Shown in pieces: positions 34,792 to 43,470 of a stretch of DNA of 64,000 bases; the stretch's first letter is position 1; the number at the start of each line of letters is the position of its first letter. The notes below the pieces were generated by a model. It was not told where the DNA came from and ran no database searches. It saw only the letters and a program-made list of their open reading frames with translations. The stretch lies in assembly GCF_900130015.1 (NCBI RefSeq), contig NZ_FQXS01000023.1, positions 19,898 through 83,897 of the forward strand. Direction: 5' to 3'. The DNA is from Desulfofustis glycolicus DSM 9705. GTDB lineage: Bacteria > Desulfobacterota > Desulfobulbia > Desulfobulbales > Desulfocapsaceae. Both the position numbers and the translations under genes were made by a program.

Positions 34792-35960
34792 TGCCCCCGT
34801 TGCACCAATCACCGCCGGGGCTGCACACGATTCTGCGGCCTGATGATACGTTGATCGTGCAGTTGCCGGTAGCGCCGCAGGTGACTGCAAAAACGCGGTT
34901 TTCATCAATATCACCGCACCGTCTTTCGTTTCTGGCGCCCGAGGAAGCACTGGCTATGCTGGTCGATGCGATCGGTAAGCGGCCGGAAGAGACGGTGCGG
35001 GTTGCGATCACCGGTCCCGGCGATCCGCTCGCGGTGCCAGATACCCTGCTGCAGACTATCAACCTGGTGCGTGACCGCTACCCGCGGTTACGAATTAGCC
35101 TGAAGACCCTTGGCTGCGGCGCCCGGCGCTTTGCGGCGGACCTGGCGCGAGCCGGTGTCGATTATGTCGAGATGGTGGTCAACGGGGTTACCGGAGAAAT
35201 CCTCGAGAAAATTTATGCCTGGATCAGACCGGGGTTGAAGACCATGACGCTGCAGGAAGCCGCGTACGTGTTGATTACCGAGCAGAAACACGGGATTCCG
35301 GCCCTGAAATACCAGGGAATCGGGGTTGTTGTCGTAACCACGCTCTATCCGGGCTGCAATGTGCATCATGTCAACCGGATTGCTGCGGCGGTGCAGGAAC
35401 TCGGCGCTGACGCGCTTGCTTTGGTCCCGTATCGGGCCGAGCCCGACGGTGAGGTGGTCCTGGAACCGGGGGAAGTCGATCCGCTGGAACACGCACGGTG
35501 GTCGGTTCCGCCGGCGATGCCGATTGTTTCCCCGCTGCTCGCCGATGACGACGGGTATGCCGGGAATTACCGGCAGGGTGCTGCGCGGCTGCCCCGGCCG
35601 AGTCTCCTCCGGCCGTTGGTGGCAGTGGCCAGCAGCGGCGGCCTCGATGTCGATCTCCATCTGGGACGGGCAGAGCGGCTGCTGATCTACGGCTGCCGGG
35701 AGGACGGGCTGGTGTGCCTGCGTGAGACCAGGCCGGCGCCGCAACCGGGGAGCGGTCGGCAGCGATGGCAGGACCTGTCCGACCTGTTGTCCGATTGTTG
35801 CGCTCTACTAACTGTTCAGGCCGGTGAGACGCCGCGGCGGGTTTTGCAAGAAAACGGGGTACGAGTCATGCTGACCGACGGACAGATCGAACCACTGGTT
35901 GAACAGATCTTCGGCGGCGACAAGGGCGGCAGGAGCGCAGGCGGGAAACCGCCTCGCTGA
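34791..35960 (+). CDS. NifB paralogue without radical-SAM cysteines, fused to a NifX-like domain
   Basis: 389-aa protein clearly related to NifB: LPVAPQ at 25-30, ITGPGDPLAVPDTLLQTINL near 73-92 (NifB: AGPGDPFASPATTM), NGVTGEILEKIYAWIRPG, and a C-terminal NifX/NafY-like domain from about 275 (LVAVASSGGLDVDLHLGRAE). Where NifB has C34, C38 and C41 of the SAM-cluster motif, this protein has V31, T35 and S38, although flanking residues align (LPVAP, K, F). It therefore cannot bind the SAM [4Fe-4S] cluster in the usual way. It may be a scaffold or carrier for NifB-co/FeMo-co, or a degenerate copy. The conserved length, no lesions, and the TGATG coupling to nifK argue that it is expressed and kept. 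Confidence 0.85.
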   Translation: MPPLHQSPPGLHTILRPDDTLIVQLPVAPQVTAKTRFSSISPHRLSFLAPEEALAMLVDAIGKRPEETVRVAITGPGDPLAVPDTLLQTINLVRDRYPRLRISLKTLGCGARRFAADLARAGVDYVEMVVNGVTGEILEKIYAWIRPGLKTMTLQEAAYVLITEQKHGIPALKYQGIGVVVVTTLYPGCNVHHVNRIAAAVQELGADALALVPYRAEPDGEVVLEPGEVDPLEHARWSVPPAMPIVSPLLADDDGYAGNYRQGAARLPRPSLLRPLVAVASSGGLDVDLHLGRAERLLIYGCREDGLVCLRETRPAPQPGSGRQRWQDLSDLLSDCCALLTVQAGETPRRVLQENGVRVMLTDGQIEPLVEQIFGGDKGGRSAGGKPPR

Positions 35961-36047
35961 ACGAACCGTAGCTCTGCAGCCTCAGGGATAACCGGTCAGC
36001 CCGAGCGAACTCAACGTTCAGATACCATAAACAAACAGGGAGGAAGT

Positions 36048-36353
36048 ATGGCATTACCACAACAGCAGCTGCTGCTCTGCCAGAGTTTCCGTGTCAACGG
36101 CGAACCCAAAGGGCTCTGCCATAAACAAACCAACGGTTTTTTATCCTATATCGAGGAAGAAATCATCGATCGCGGCCTCGATATTCAGGTTACGGCCACC
36201 GGTTGCCTGAAGCAGTGCGAAGCGGGGCCGATCATGGTGCTTCAGCCGGATAACCGCTGGTTCAAGACGATCAACACCACTGCTGCCATTGACCGGGTTC
36301 TCGACGGCATTGAAACCGGTGTACCGCCGGATGAACTCTTGCTGAACCCTTGA
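36048..36353 (+). CDS. [2Fe-2S] ferredoxin, thioredoxin-like fold
   Basis: 101-aa ferredoxin with Cys at 11, 24, 53 and 57 (LLCQSF, GLCHKQ, TGCLKQCEAGP), the ligand pattern of the thioredoxin-fold [2Fe-2S] ferredoxin of Clostridium pasteurianum, which is known to interact with its MoFe protein. Here the gene lies in the nif operon behind nifDK and the NifB-like gene, and the nitrogenase is also of the C. pasteurianum type, so a role in nitrogenase electron transfer or cluster assembly is a reasonable inference. GGGAGGAAG precedes the ATG. Confidence 0.9.
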   Translation: MALPQQQLLLCQSFRVNGEPKGLCHKQTNGFLSYIEEEIIDRGLDIQVTATGCLKQCEAGPIMVLQPDNRWFKTINTTAAIDRVLDGIETGVPPDELLLNP

Positions 36354-36368
36354 CTGCAAGATGCGGTG

Positions 36369-36575
36369 ATGCGGCTCAGACCTGCACAACATCGTGATAT
36401 CGACACACGGGGAGAGCTGCTCTAGGTGTTATTTGCCGTGGGAATCGACTATCCGGTTGATCGACAGCGTCAATGACGGGGCTTCGAGTTATTGCCTGAA
36501 TGCGCAGCCGCCATGGTCATCGCGGCCGAGGCGCAGGATCGGGTGGTCGCTACGCGCCTTACACTTCCGAGATAA
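36369..36575 (+). pseudogene. Possible N-terminal remnant of a GNAT acetyltransferase
   Basis: In one reading frame from the ATG at 36369 the sequence gives MRLRPAQHRDID, a stop (TAG), then VGIDYPVDRQRQ, a stop (TGA), then ECAAAMVIAAEAQDRVVATRL, then TAA at 36573-36575. The three pieces together look like the first half of a YpeA-type acetyltransferase (R-P-x-x-x-x-D-I start, then A-A-x-x-x-R-V-V-A-T) with two internal stops. It fills the 259-bp ferredoxin-nifE gap. The alternative is chance resemblance in non-coding DNA. Confidence 0.4.
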
Positions 36576-36612
36576 GCGGAAGAATCAATCATTCAATACT
36601 GGACGTGAAACC

Positions 36613-37971
36613 ATGAGCAGTGGTCATTTTCTCGAAGAGCGAGCCGGACAGGTTCAGCGAACCGGCGCGGCACCGCTTGCTATCGATTGCAACAAAGACA
36701 GCCTGGCCGGTGCCGTCAGCCAACGGGCCTGTGTTTTCTGCGGTTCGCGGGTCGTCCTCTATCCAATTGCCGATGCTCTGCACCTGGTCCACGGTCCGAT
36801 CGGCTGCGCCGTGTATACCTGGGATATCAGAGGCGCCCTGTCGTCGGGGCCGGAATTGCACCGTTTGTCCTTTTCCACCGATCTGCGGGAGCTCGATGTG
36901 ATTTTCGGGGGTGAGAAGAAACTCGAGCAGGCCCTGAGGGAGCTGATCGAACGGCATCGTCCGGCGGCCGCCTTCGTCTATTCCACCTGTATCGTCGGCA
37001 TCATCGGTGACGACCTGGAGGCGGTCTGCCGCAGGGTGGCAGCGGATACCAAGATCCCGGTGCTGCCGGTGCAATCGGAGGGGTTCAAGGGCAACAAGCG
37101 GGCCGGCTACGAGGCGGCCTGCCGGGCACTGGGGCGACTTATCGGCACCGGTGACAGCAGTGGTATCGAGCGGCATTCCATCAACATCCTCGGCGATTTC
37201 AACCTGGCCGGCGAGATCTGGACGATCTGCGACTATTACCGGCGCATCGGTATCAAAGTCGTCGCCACTATTACCGGAGACGGGCGGGTTGCCGATATTT
37301 GCCGGGCACATGGTGCCGCGCTCAACGTCGTACAGTGTTCCGGGGCGACCATGGATCTTGCCGTGATGATGGAGGAGCGCTATGGAATTCCCTCCCTGCG
37401 AGTCTCCTATTTCGGGATCGAGGACATGGCTGAGGCGCTCTATGCGGTGGCTCGCCATTTTGATGACCAGCAGCTGATGGAGCGGGCCAAGCGACTCGTT
37501 CGAGAGGAGTTGCAGCGATTGATGCCGGAACTGCTGGAGTATCGTCGTGTCCTTGCCGGAAAACGTGCCGCCATCTATGTCGGCGGCGCGTTCAAGGCAT
37601 TTTCTCTGATCAAGGCCTTTCGTCTGCTCGATATGCAGGTGGTGATGGTTGGCTCCCAGACCGGCACAAAAGAAGATTACCAGGAACTTGCGGAAATTAC
37701 CGACGAGGGAACAGTTATCGTCGATGACGCCAACCCGCTTGAATTATCGGCATTTATCCGCGAACAGGGCGTTGACATCTTTGTCGGCGGCGTCAAGGAA
37801 CGACCGATCGCCTACAAGCTAGGAGTGGCCTTCTGTGATCACAACCATGAACGAAAAGAGATGCTGGCCGGCTTCCAGGGTATGATCAATTTTGCCCGGG
37901 AGGTCCACGCGTCGTTGACCAGTCCGGTCTGGCAATTTATACCGTGTAGGATCAAGGAGGGACGATCATGA
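36613..37971 (+). CDS. nifE: NifE, FeMo-co assembly scaffold subunit
   Basis: 452-aa NifD-like protein. RACVFCGSRVVLYPIADALH near residue 38, HGPIGCAVYTWDIRGA and FVYSTCIVGIIGDDLEAV carry the NifE cysteines; PVQSEGFKGNKRAGYEA and the terminal KERPIAYKLGVAFCDHNHER are typical of NifE. With NifN it forms the scaffold on which NifB-co is turned into FeMo-co. The ATG at 36613 gives a normal NifE N-terminus; the upstream open frame runs through the GNAT remnant. It overlaps nifN by 4 bp (ATGA). Confidence 0.96.
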   Translation: MSSGHFLEERAGQVQRTGAAPLAIDCNKDSLAGAVSQRACVFCGSRVVLYPIADALHLVHGPIGCAVYTWDIRGALSSGPELHRLSFSTDLRELDVIFGGEKKLEQALRELIERHRPAAAFVYSTCIVGIIGDDLEAVCRRVAADTKIPVLPVQSEGFKGNKRAGYEAACRALGRLIGTGDSSGIERHSINILGDFNLAGEIWTICDYYRRIGIKVVATITGDGRVADICRAHGAALNVVQCSGATMDLAVMMEERYGIPSLRVSYFGIEDMAEALYAVARHFDDQQLMERAKRLVREELQRLMPELLEYRRVLAGKRAAIYVGGAFKAFSLIKAFRLLDMQVVMVGSQTGTKEDYQELAEITDEGTVIVDDANPLELSAFIREQGVDIFVGGVKERPIAYKLGVAFCDHNHERKEMLAGFQGMINFAREVHASLTSPVWQFIPCRIKEGRS

Positions 37972-39320
37972 CTGCGCCTCTCCCGTATATCTCGACCACG
38001 AATGCCTGCAAATTGTGCAAGCCACTCGGGGCGGCGATCGCCTTTCGCGGGGTTGCCGGCTGCGTACCGTTTCTGCACGGTTCCCAGGGGTGTGCCACCT
38101 ACATGCGGCGCTATATCATCTCTCATTTCAATGAACCGATCGATATCGCTTCTTCATCCCTTGGCGAAAAACACGCTGTTTATGGCGGGGCCGCCAACCT
38201 CAAGATCGGTCTCAAAAATGTGATGGCCGCGTATCAGCCCGAGGTGATCGGCGTGGCGACGACCTGTCTGACGGAGACGATCGGCGACAACGTCCCGATG
38301 ATACTGCAGGAATATAGAGAAGAATTAGGACGTGCCGAAGGACCTGCGATAGTTCACGTATCGACTCCGAGCTACGGCGGCACTCACATGGAGGGGTTTC
38401 ACGCGGCGGTGCGGGCCGTCGTCGAACAGTTGACCGAAGAGAGTGCCCCTCACCAGCGCATCAATCTGCTCGGAGGCTTCGTGTCGACCGCCGATCTTCG
38501 CTGGCTCACGTCGGTCTGCCGGGACTTCGGCCTCGAGGCGACGTTGCTTCCCGACTATTCCGAATCACTCGACGGTGAGATTGCCGAAGAGTATCAAATG
38601 CTGCCGAGTGGAGGCACATCACTGCCGGCCATTCGTGCCATGGGTGGAGCCCGAGCCACCGTCGAATTGGGGTCCACGTTGCCTGCCGAAACTGCCGGCA
38701 CACACCTGCAGCAGCGGTTTCATTGTCGTTTGGAACGTCTCGGTTTGCCGATTGGCATCGGTGCTACTGACCGGTTGTTCACTCTGTTCTCTGAGTTGAG
38801 CGGCCGGCAGATTCCGGCTCGGCACCGTGGGGACCGCGGACGCCTGATCGATGCGCTGGTGGACGGCCATAAGTATTGTTCGGGAAAACGGGCGGTTCTT
38901 TACGGCGAAGAGGATTTGGTGGTCGGTATGGCCGCCTTTCTTGCCGAAATCGGAATCCGTCCGGTGCTTTGTGGTTCCGGCGGCAAGAGCGGCCGATTCC
39001 GGCAGGCGATCAGTGCCGCTCTCGACGGCCTGGTCGACGAGTTGCCGGCGGTGTATGAGGATATAGATTTTTACGATATCGAGCAGGCCACCGCCGACAC
39101 CGAAATCGATCTTCTGGTCGGCAATTCCAAGGGCTATGCGTGGGCCCGGCGGCAGCAGATTCCGTTGATCCGTATCGGCTTTCCGATTCATGACCGTATC
39201 GGCGGCCAGCGAATCCTGCATCTCGGCTACCAGGGGGCTCAGGCACTGTTCGACCTGATCGTCAACACCCTGATCGAGAAAAAGCAAGACGATTCACCGG
39301 TCGGCTATAGCTACATGTAG
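37968..39320 (+). CDS. nifN: NifN, FeMo-co assembly scaffold subunit
   Basis: 450-aa NifK-like protein. TNACKLCKPLGAAIAFRGVAGC and LHGSQGCATYMRRYI (NifN-type replacements of the NifK cysteine contexts), then GVATTCLTETIGDNVPM. The central SYGGTHMEGFHAAVRA and C-terminal LLVGNSKGYAWARRQQIPLIRIGFP fit NifN. There is no NifB fusion at the C-terminus, unlike the fused NifN-B of clostridia. AAGGAGG precedes the ATG. Confidence 0.95.
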   Translation: MTAPLPYISTTNACKLCKPLGAAIAFRGVAGCVPFLHGSQGCATYMRRYIISHFNEPIDIASSSLGEKHAVYGGAANLKIGLKNVMAAYQPEVIGVATTCLTETIGDNVPMILQEYREELGRAEGPAIVHVSTPSYGGTHMEGFHAAVRAVVEQLTEESAPHQRINLLGGFVSTADLRWLTSVCRDFGLEATLLPDYSESLDGEIAEEYQMLPSGGTSLPAIRAMGGARATVELGSTLPAETAGTHLQQRFHCRLERLGLPIGIGATDRLFTLFSELSGRQIPARHRGDRGRLIDALVDGHKYCSGKRAVLYGEEDLVVGMAAFLAEIGIRPVLCGSGGKSGRFRQAISAALDGLVDELPAVYEDIDFYDIEQATADTEIDLLVGNSKGYAWARRQQIPLIRIGFPIHDRIGGQRILHLGYQGAQALFDLIVNTLIEKKQDDSPVGYSYM

Positions 39321-39355
39321 CCGGGCCGGCTGATCGTTTCTCAAGAGGATCTACT

Positions 39356-40633
39356 ATGAACGAATCAATCGACAGCAGAAGCCTGCGTCACCCCTGTTTC
39401 AACGAGGGGGCCAAGGGACGGTTTGGCCGGGTCCACCTGCCGGTGGCACCGACTTGCAATATCAAGTGCAATTTTTGTGATCGCCGTTACGATTGTGTCA
39501 ATGAATCCCGACCCGGCGTGACCAGTTCAATACTCAAGCCGGACCAGGCGGTGCGTTATTTGGATCAGGTGCTGGCCAGAGAGCCGCGAATTTCGGTCGC
39601 CGGCATCGCCGGGCCCGGAGACCCGTTCGCCAGCCCGGCCACGACCATGGTGACGCTGGCTGCCATTCGCCGAAAGTATCCCGACCTGGTGCTCTGCCTC
39701 TCCTCAAACGGCATGGGCATCGGCCCTGCTATCGGTGAGTTGGCCGCGCTCGGAGTCTCCCACGTGACTATAACCGTCTGCGCCGTCGCCCCGGAGGTCG
39801 GCCGACAGATCTATGCCTGGGTGCGCGACGGCAATATCGTCTATCGAGGAAAACAGGCGGCCGAACTGCTGCTGATGCGTCAGCAGCAGGCAATTTCCGA
39901 GTTGAAGCGCCGCGATATCACCATCAAGGTCAACTGCATCGTTGTTCCGGGGATCAACGATCAGCACGTCGTCGATGTCGCTCGGGCGATGCGGGATTTA
40001 GGAGTTGATCTGTTCAATTGCATGGCGCTGTTTCCGACCGCACAGACTCCGTTTGGCTCGATCCGCCAGCCGGATAAAGAAACGATGCGACGGTTGCGTG
40101 ATGAGGCTGAACGATATCTGCCGCAGATGCGGCATTGTACACGATGCCGGGCCGACGCAGTCGGCCTGCTCGGTGACGATCGTTCCGGAGAATTCAGAAG
40201 CTGTCTTAATTCCTGCTCGACGAAAAAGCCGAGCCAGGGTGAGCGGCGTCCCTATGTGGCCGTGGCCAGCGAAGAGGGTGTCCTGATCAACCAGCACCTC
40301 GGTGAGGCGAGTCGGCTGGCTATCTGGGAACGTAGCGGCAGCTCTTACCAGTTGGTGGAACAGCGGGAAACTCCGGCAGCAGGCGGAGGTGTTCGACGCT
40401 GGCATCAAATGGCGGCGATGCTGGCCGACTGCCGGGCGATTCTGGCCGGTGCCATCGGACCGACGCCGACGGTGATTCTTGACGCCGCCGGGATCAAACC
40501 GATCGCCGCCGCCGGTTTTATAGAGGACGGTCTGCGAGCGGTTTATGAAGATCGGAAGGCAGGACTCATCAGAGGGCGGAGGACAGCGATTGGTGCAATG
40601 ACCTGCACCGGTTCCGGTGGCGGTTGCGGTTGA
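39356..40633 (+). CDS. nifB: NifB, radical SAM FeMo-co core synthase with NifX-like domain
   Basis: 425-aa NifB. The radical SAM motif is C34-x3-C38-x2-C41 (PTCNIKCNFCDRRYDC), followed by IAGPGDPFASP, the central NCIVVPGIND and the C-terminal-of-core HCTRCRADAVGLLGDD with the K-cluster cysteines. Residues about 295-410 are a NifX/NafY-like cofactor-binding domain (VAVASEEGVLINQHLGEASRL). It fuses [4Fe-4S] clusters and inserts carbide to give NifB-co. It is the last clear nif gene of the operon, 35 bp after nifN. The Gly-rich tail (TGSGGGCG) is short and has one Cys. Confidence 0.97.
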   Translation: MNESIDSRSLRHPCFNEGAKGRFGRVHLPVAPTCNIKCNFCDRRYDCVNESRPGVTSSILKPDQAVRYLDQVLAREPRISVAGIAGPGDPFASPATTMVTLAAIRRKYPDLVLCLSSNGMGIGPAIGELAALGVSHVTITVCAVAPEVGRQIYAWVRDGNIVYRGKQAAELLLMRQQQAISELKRRDITIKVNCIVVPGINDQHVVDVARAMRDLGVDLFNCMALFPTAQTPFGSIRQPDKETMRRLRDEAERYLPQMRHCTRCRADAVGLLGDDRSGEFRSCLNSCSTKKPSQGERRPYVAVASEEGVLINQHLGEASRLAIWERSGSSYQLVEQRETPAAGGGVRRWHQMAAMLADCRAILAGAIGPTPTVILDAAGIKPIAAAGFIEDGLRAVYEDRKAGLIRGRRTAIGAMTCTGSGGGCG

Positions 40634-40772
40634 AGATTAGAACTGGTTTGTATCGTGGTTCAACATGTGAAAATGGTTTGCCCGACGCTTTGATACAGGC
40701 TATTGATAGCAGGTAGTGTTTAAACGGAGGATGTCAGCACGATAATGAATAGTTGATAGTGCGACGGGGGGC

Positions 40773-41987
40773 ATGGCCGTGCCGGGTAAGGAAGCGGACA
40801 ATCGTTCTCAGAAATCGGTGTATCGATTTGATAGAGTGGAGCTTGCCGGGGCTTTTGGCGATATGGGTACACTGTTGCCCATAGTAGTGGCGATGATCCT
40901 GATCAACCAATTGAGTCCCACCACCGTATTTTTGGCCTTTGGGCTATTCTATTTACTGGCCGGAATCTATTATCGTCTGCCGATCCCCATTCAGCCGCTG
41001 AAAGCGGTCGGGGCGGTTGCCATTGCCTATCCGACGGTTATTACCGAGTCAGTAATCGGTGCGGCCGGGATTTTGTTTGGAGCGATCATGCTTGCCCTGT
41101 CGTTGTCAGGGATGGTTGATACGATTGCCAGGCTGTTTTCCCAGGCTGTGGTCAGGGGAATTCAACTGGCACTTGGACTGCTTTTTTTGAAAAAAGGTGT
41201 TGAGCTTATCATCGCCAAAGAGCTTTTCCTCACGGGAGCAGATTCTTACTCAACCGGTTTCCCGATCAATGTGGTAATCGGTGTGGTCGTGTTCGGCTTG
41301 GTGCTGCTGCTTCTCAATAGCAAGCGGTTTCCGGCTGCCCTCGTAGCGATGGCTATCGGCATCGTTGCCGGTATCGGACTGGGTGGGTTGGCGGGGCATT
41401 CACCGTCCTTCGGACCGACCAGTGTGAAGGTTATTCTGCCGAATCCGGGAGATTTTTGGACTGCCTTCATCATGCTGATTCTGCCACAGATACCGCTCAC
41501 TATCGGTAATGCTTGCGTCGGGACCGCCGATACCTGTGCAACGCTGTTTCCCGGGAATTCACACCTGGCAAAAGCAAAGGCCGGTATATTCGCACTTTCA
41601 ATGGGCTTGGTTAATTCGATTGCCGGCTTTTTTGGAGCGGTGCCCATGTGTCACGGCACCGGCGGTCTTGCCGCTCATTATCGATTTGGGGCCAGGACTG
41701 GAGGGGCTCCGCTGATGATCGGCGGGGTTTTCGTCGTTGTGGCGTTGGTGCTCGGTGAGACCGGTTTCGCCTTATTGGCTGCCATTCCGCAGTCAGTTCT
41801 CGGTGTCCTGCTGATATTTGCCGGTCTTGAGCTGTGTCCGTTGTTGCGTAGTCTGAAAACGAACGAAGATTACTTTGTCGCCCTGTTGATTGCCGGTATC
41901 GCCCTGGCGGTACCGAACATGGCTTGGGCTTTTGCCATTGGCATCGGTACCGATCTGTTCATAAAAAAAATGAAGATCAAGATCTAA
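40773..41987 (+). CDS. MOT1-type molybdate transporter (SulP superfamily)
   Basis: 404-aa membrane protein with 10 or more helices. The MOT1 signatures are present: GAFGDMGTLLPI near the start, PIPIQPLKAVGAVAIAYP, PQIPLTIGNACVGTADT in the middle, and AVPMCHGTGGLAAHYRFGA followed by RTGGAPL. These distinguish molybdate MOT1 proteins from sulfate SulP carriers; no STAS domain is present. Placement behind nifB and before the Mo storage gene supports molybdate as substrate. GGGGGGC precedes the ATG. I see no sigma-54 promoter in the 139-bp gap to nifB, so it may be read through from the nif operon. Confidence 0.88.
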   Translation: MAVPGKEADNRSQKSVYRFDRVELAGAFGDMGTLLPIVVAMILINQLSPTTVFLAFGLFYLLAGIYYRLPIPIQPLKAVGAVAIAYPTVITESVIGAAGILFGAIMLALSLSGMVDTIARLFSQAVVRGIQLALGLLFLKKGVELIIAKELFLTGADSYSTGFPINVVIGVVVFGLVLLLLNSKRFPAALVAMAIGIVAGIGLGGLAGHSPSFGPTSVKVILPNPGDFWTAFIMLILPQIPLTIGNACVGTADTCATLFPGNSHLAKAKAGIFALSMGLVNSIAGFFGAVPMCHGTGGLAAHYRFGARTGGAPLMIGGVFVVVALVLGETGFALLAAIPQSVLGVLLIFAGLELCPLLRSLKTNEDYFVALLIAGIALAVPNMAWAFAIGIGTDLFIKKMKIKI

Positions 41988-42074
41988 CCCCCAGTCACCG
42001 AAGGTCACAACGAACAATTAAAATCGGCTCATGGTCGGAAGGGCTGGCTATTTCACTCTCCAGTGTCGATTTTG

Positions 42075-42305
42075 TCATGGGAGTGAAATGGAGCAAACGG
42101 ACACCAAGAGAGTTATGCCGAGCGCACAACAGACGAGAAAGGGGAGCAGTTCAAGAAAGAACTGTTTGGTTGACAGCCTACTGGGTCTTCTGCAATCGGC
42201 TTCGCAGCCGATTTCTGCATGGTATATGTCGTGCCCGGAACCGAACACCACTTCAATCAGAAAGAGAAGAACAAGCCCTATTCCTATGATTGCCAGAACG
42301 ACCAT
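42075..42305 (-). CDS. Possible small membrane protein
   Basis: 76 codons on the minus strand with two strongly hydrophobic segments (VVLAIIGIGLVLLFLIEVVFG and FFLELLPFLVCCALGITLLV), separated by a charged, Cys-containing loop. A weak ribosome-binding CAGGTG is immediately before the ATG. It lies in the 572-bp region between the MOT1-type gene and mosB, partly beside a family A repeat. I do not recognise it; it could be chance, though two such helices in one short frame are uncommon. Confidence 0.35.
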   Translation of the reverse strand: MVVLAIIGIGLVLLFLIEVVFGSGHDIYHAEIGCEADCRRPSRLSTKQFFLELLPFLVCCALGITLLVSVCSISLP

Positions 42306-42327
42306 GCACCTGATTTGCTAGATTTGT

Positions 42328-42470
42328 GGGAACCTTGAAAAATTGTCCTCTCGCCCAATTCCATCTTTGCGCAATCAAACTTTATCCTTGGAATATCATG
42401 TACATGCCTGCGGTAAAATTTTCTTGCTCGCCTCAATCTTGAACGAAATTCAGAATTTTTCAAGCTCCCC
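42328..42470 (-). repeat. Foldback dispersed repeat, family A, copy 3
   Basis: 143 bp from GGGAACCTTGAAAAATTG to AATTTTTCAAGCTCCCC. Reverse orientation relative to copies 1 and 2. The near-perfect inverted ends and full-length arm complementarity are plain. It lies 90 bp downstream of mosB. Confidence 0.85.
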
Positions 42471-42559
42471 TTGCGCCGTGCGCCGCAACAGGAGAACGAG
42501 CACGGCTTTGACGGATTGGTCTGAACCGATAAAGGACGCCAGTTCCAGTCCTCTTTTGG

Positions 42560-43390
42560 TTACTGCCGGTAGATGACGGTTCCCACATGCTCACCGTGCA
42601 AGGCACGAGTAATCGAACCTTCAACCAAGCCGTTGACGATTTGTACCTTTTCGATAACCTCACTGTTCTGGATAATTTCAAGACAGGGCCTTTCTATAAC
42701 GAGATCGTCGAGGTCTCGATCAAGAAGGTCCTGGGCGCCGATTTCCGGAATGAATTCGGCCTTCGGGTTTTTCTTCGGATCTTCGGTATAGAGACCGTCT
42801 TCATCCTTGATGAAGAGAATGGTGCGTGAACCGATCAGATCGGCAAGGATCACCAGACCGACATCGGTGCGATGGATCGGTATGCGGCCGACTTTCGGCT
42901 TTATGGCAAAATAGTCATACGGCGGCATGCCATGCATGACCGGGATGATGCCTTCCGCAAAGTAGGTTGGTAGTTTGACGATATCAGAATGCGAAATTTT
43001 CACCCCACCCCAAGGCGATAACAGAGTGGCAATCATCAGTGCATTTTGTTCGGAGATCATGCTGCCGAATTTGGCAATAACTCCGGTCGGCATGCCCATC
43101 TCCAGCCCGATCGTGTAGATATGACGACTGCGGGTTCCACCACCCGTGGTTATCAGAATCTTGTGGTCCCGGCGATTCCTGACGATTTCTTTGAGGATGT
43201 TTGGCAGTGCTTTGACACCACGGTCGCAGATCGACTGGCCTCCAATTTTCATGACTGCAATGTCCGGATACAAACGGGATTGCGGAGCAATGGCCAGATT
43301 CTCAACGAACTCTTTACTGACCAGACTCTCTCCCATCAGCCTGCTTTCCACGTGCAATCGATTGCCATCTTGATCGCGGACTAGGGTCAT
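42560..43390 (-). CDS. mosB: Molybdenum storage protein beta-like subunit (amino-acid-kinase fold)
   Basis: 276-aa amino-acid-kinase-family protein that matches the MoSto beta chain of Azotobacter over its whole length: MKIGGQSICDRG near residue 46, HKILITTGGGTRSRHIYTIG near 76-95, FGSMISEQNALMIATLL, GMPPYDYF, TILFIKDEDGLYTEDPKKNP and the end VQIVNGLVEGSITRALHGEHV. UMP kinase is the distant relative but lacks the C-terminal VNGL...GEHVGT motif. MoSto stores polyoxomolybdate in an ATP-dependent way. Only this one subunit is visible; no mosA is adjacent. GGAGGAGACGGAGAC precedes the ATG. Confidence 0.9.
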   Translation of the reverse strand: MTLVRDQDGNRLHVESRLMGESLVSKEFVENLAIAPQSRLYPDIAVMKIGGQSICDRGVKALPNILKEIVRNRRDHKILITTGGGTRSRHIYTIGLEMGMPTGVIAKFGSMISEQNALMIATLLSPWGGVKISHSDIVKLPTYFAEGIIPVMHGMPPYDYFAIKPKVGRIPIHRTDVGLVILADLIGSRTILFIKDEDGLYTEDPKKNPKAEFIPEIGAQDLLDRDLDDLVIERPCLEIIQNSEVIEKVQIVNGLVEGSITRALHGEHVGTVIYRQ

Positions 43391-43470
43391 GTCTCCGTCT
43401 CCTCCTGTCGGTGATTTGTCGTGTTTATCTTATCTTCCCAACTATGATCACATTTCAGGGCAATCCGTCG

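Noticed and set aside
42031..42321. Plus-strand frame with cysteines between the MOT1-type gene and mosB
   Set aside because: No ribosome-binding site, runs into the repeat, and no family-like pattern; the opposite-strand frame at 42075-42305 is somewhat better.
42328..42470. Short conserved-looking peptide (SLRNQ...ACGKIF...NEI) read from several family A copies
   Set aside because: The resemblance follows from DNA identity between copies; ends and starts differ, and the sequence constraint is better explained by palindromic pairing.
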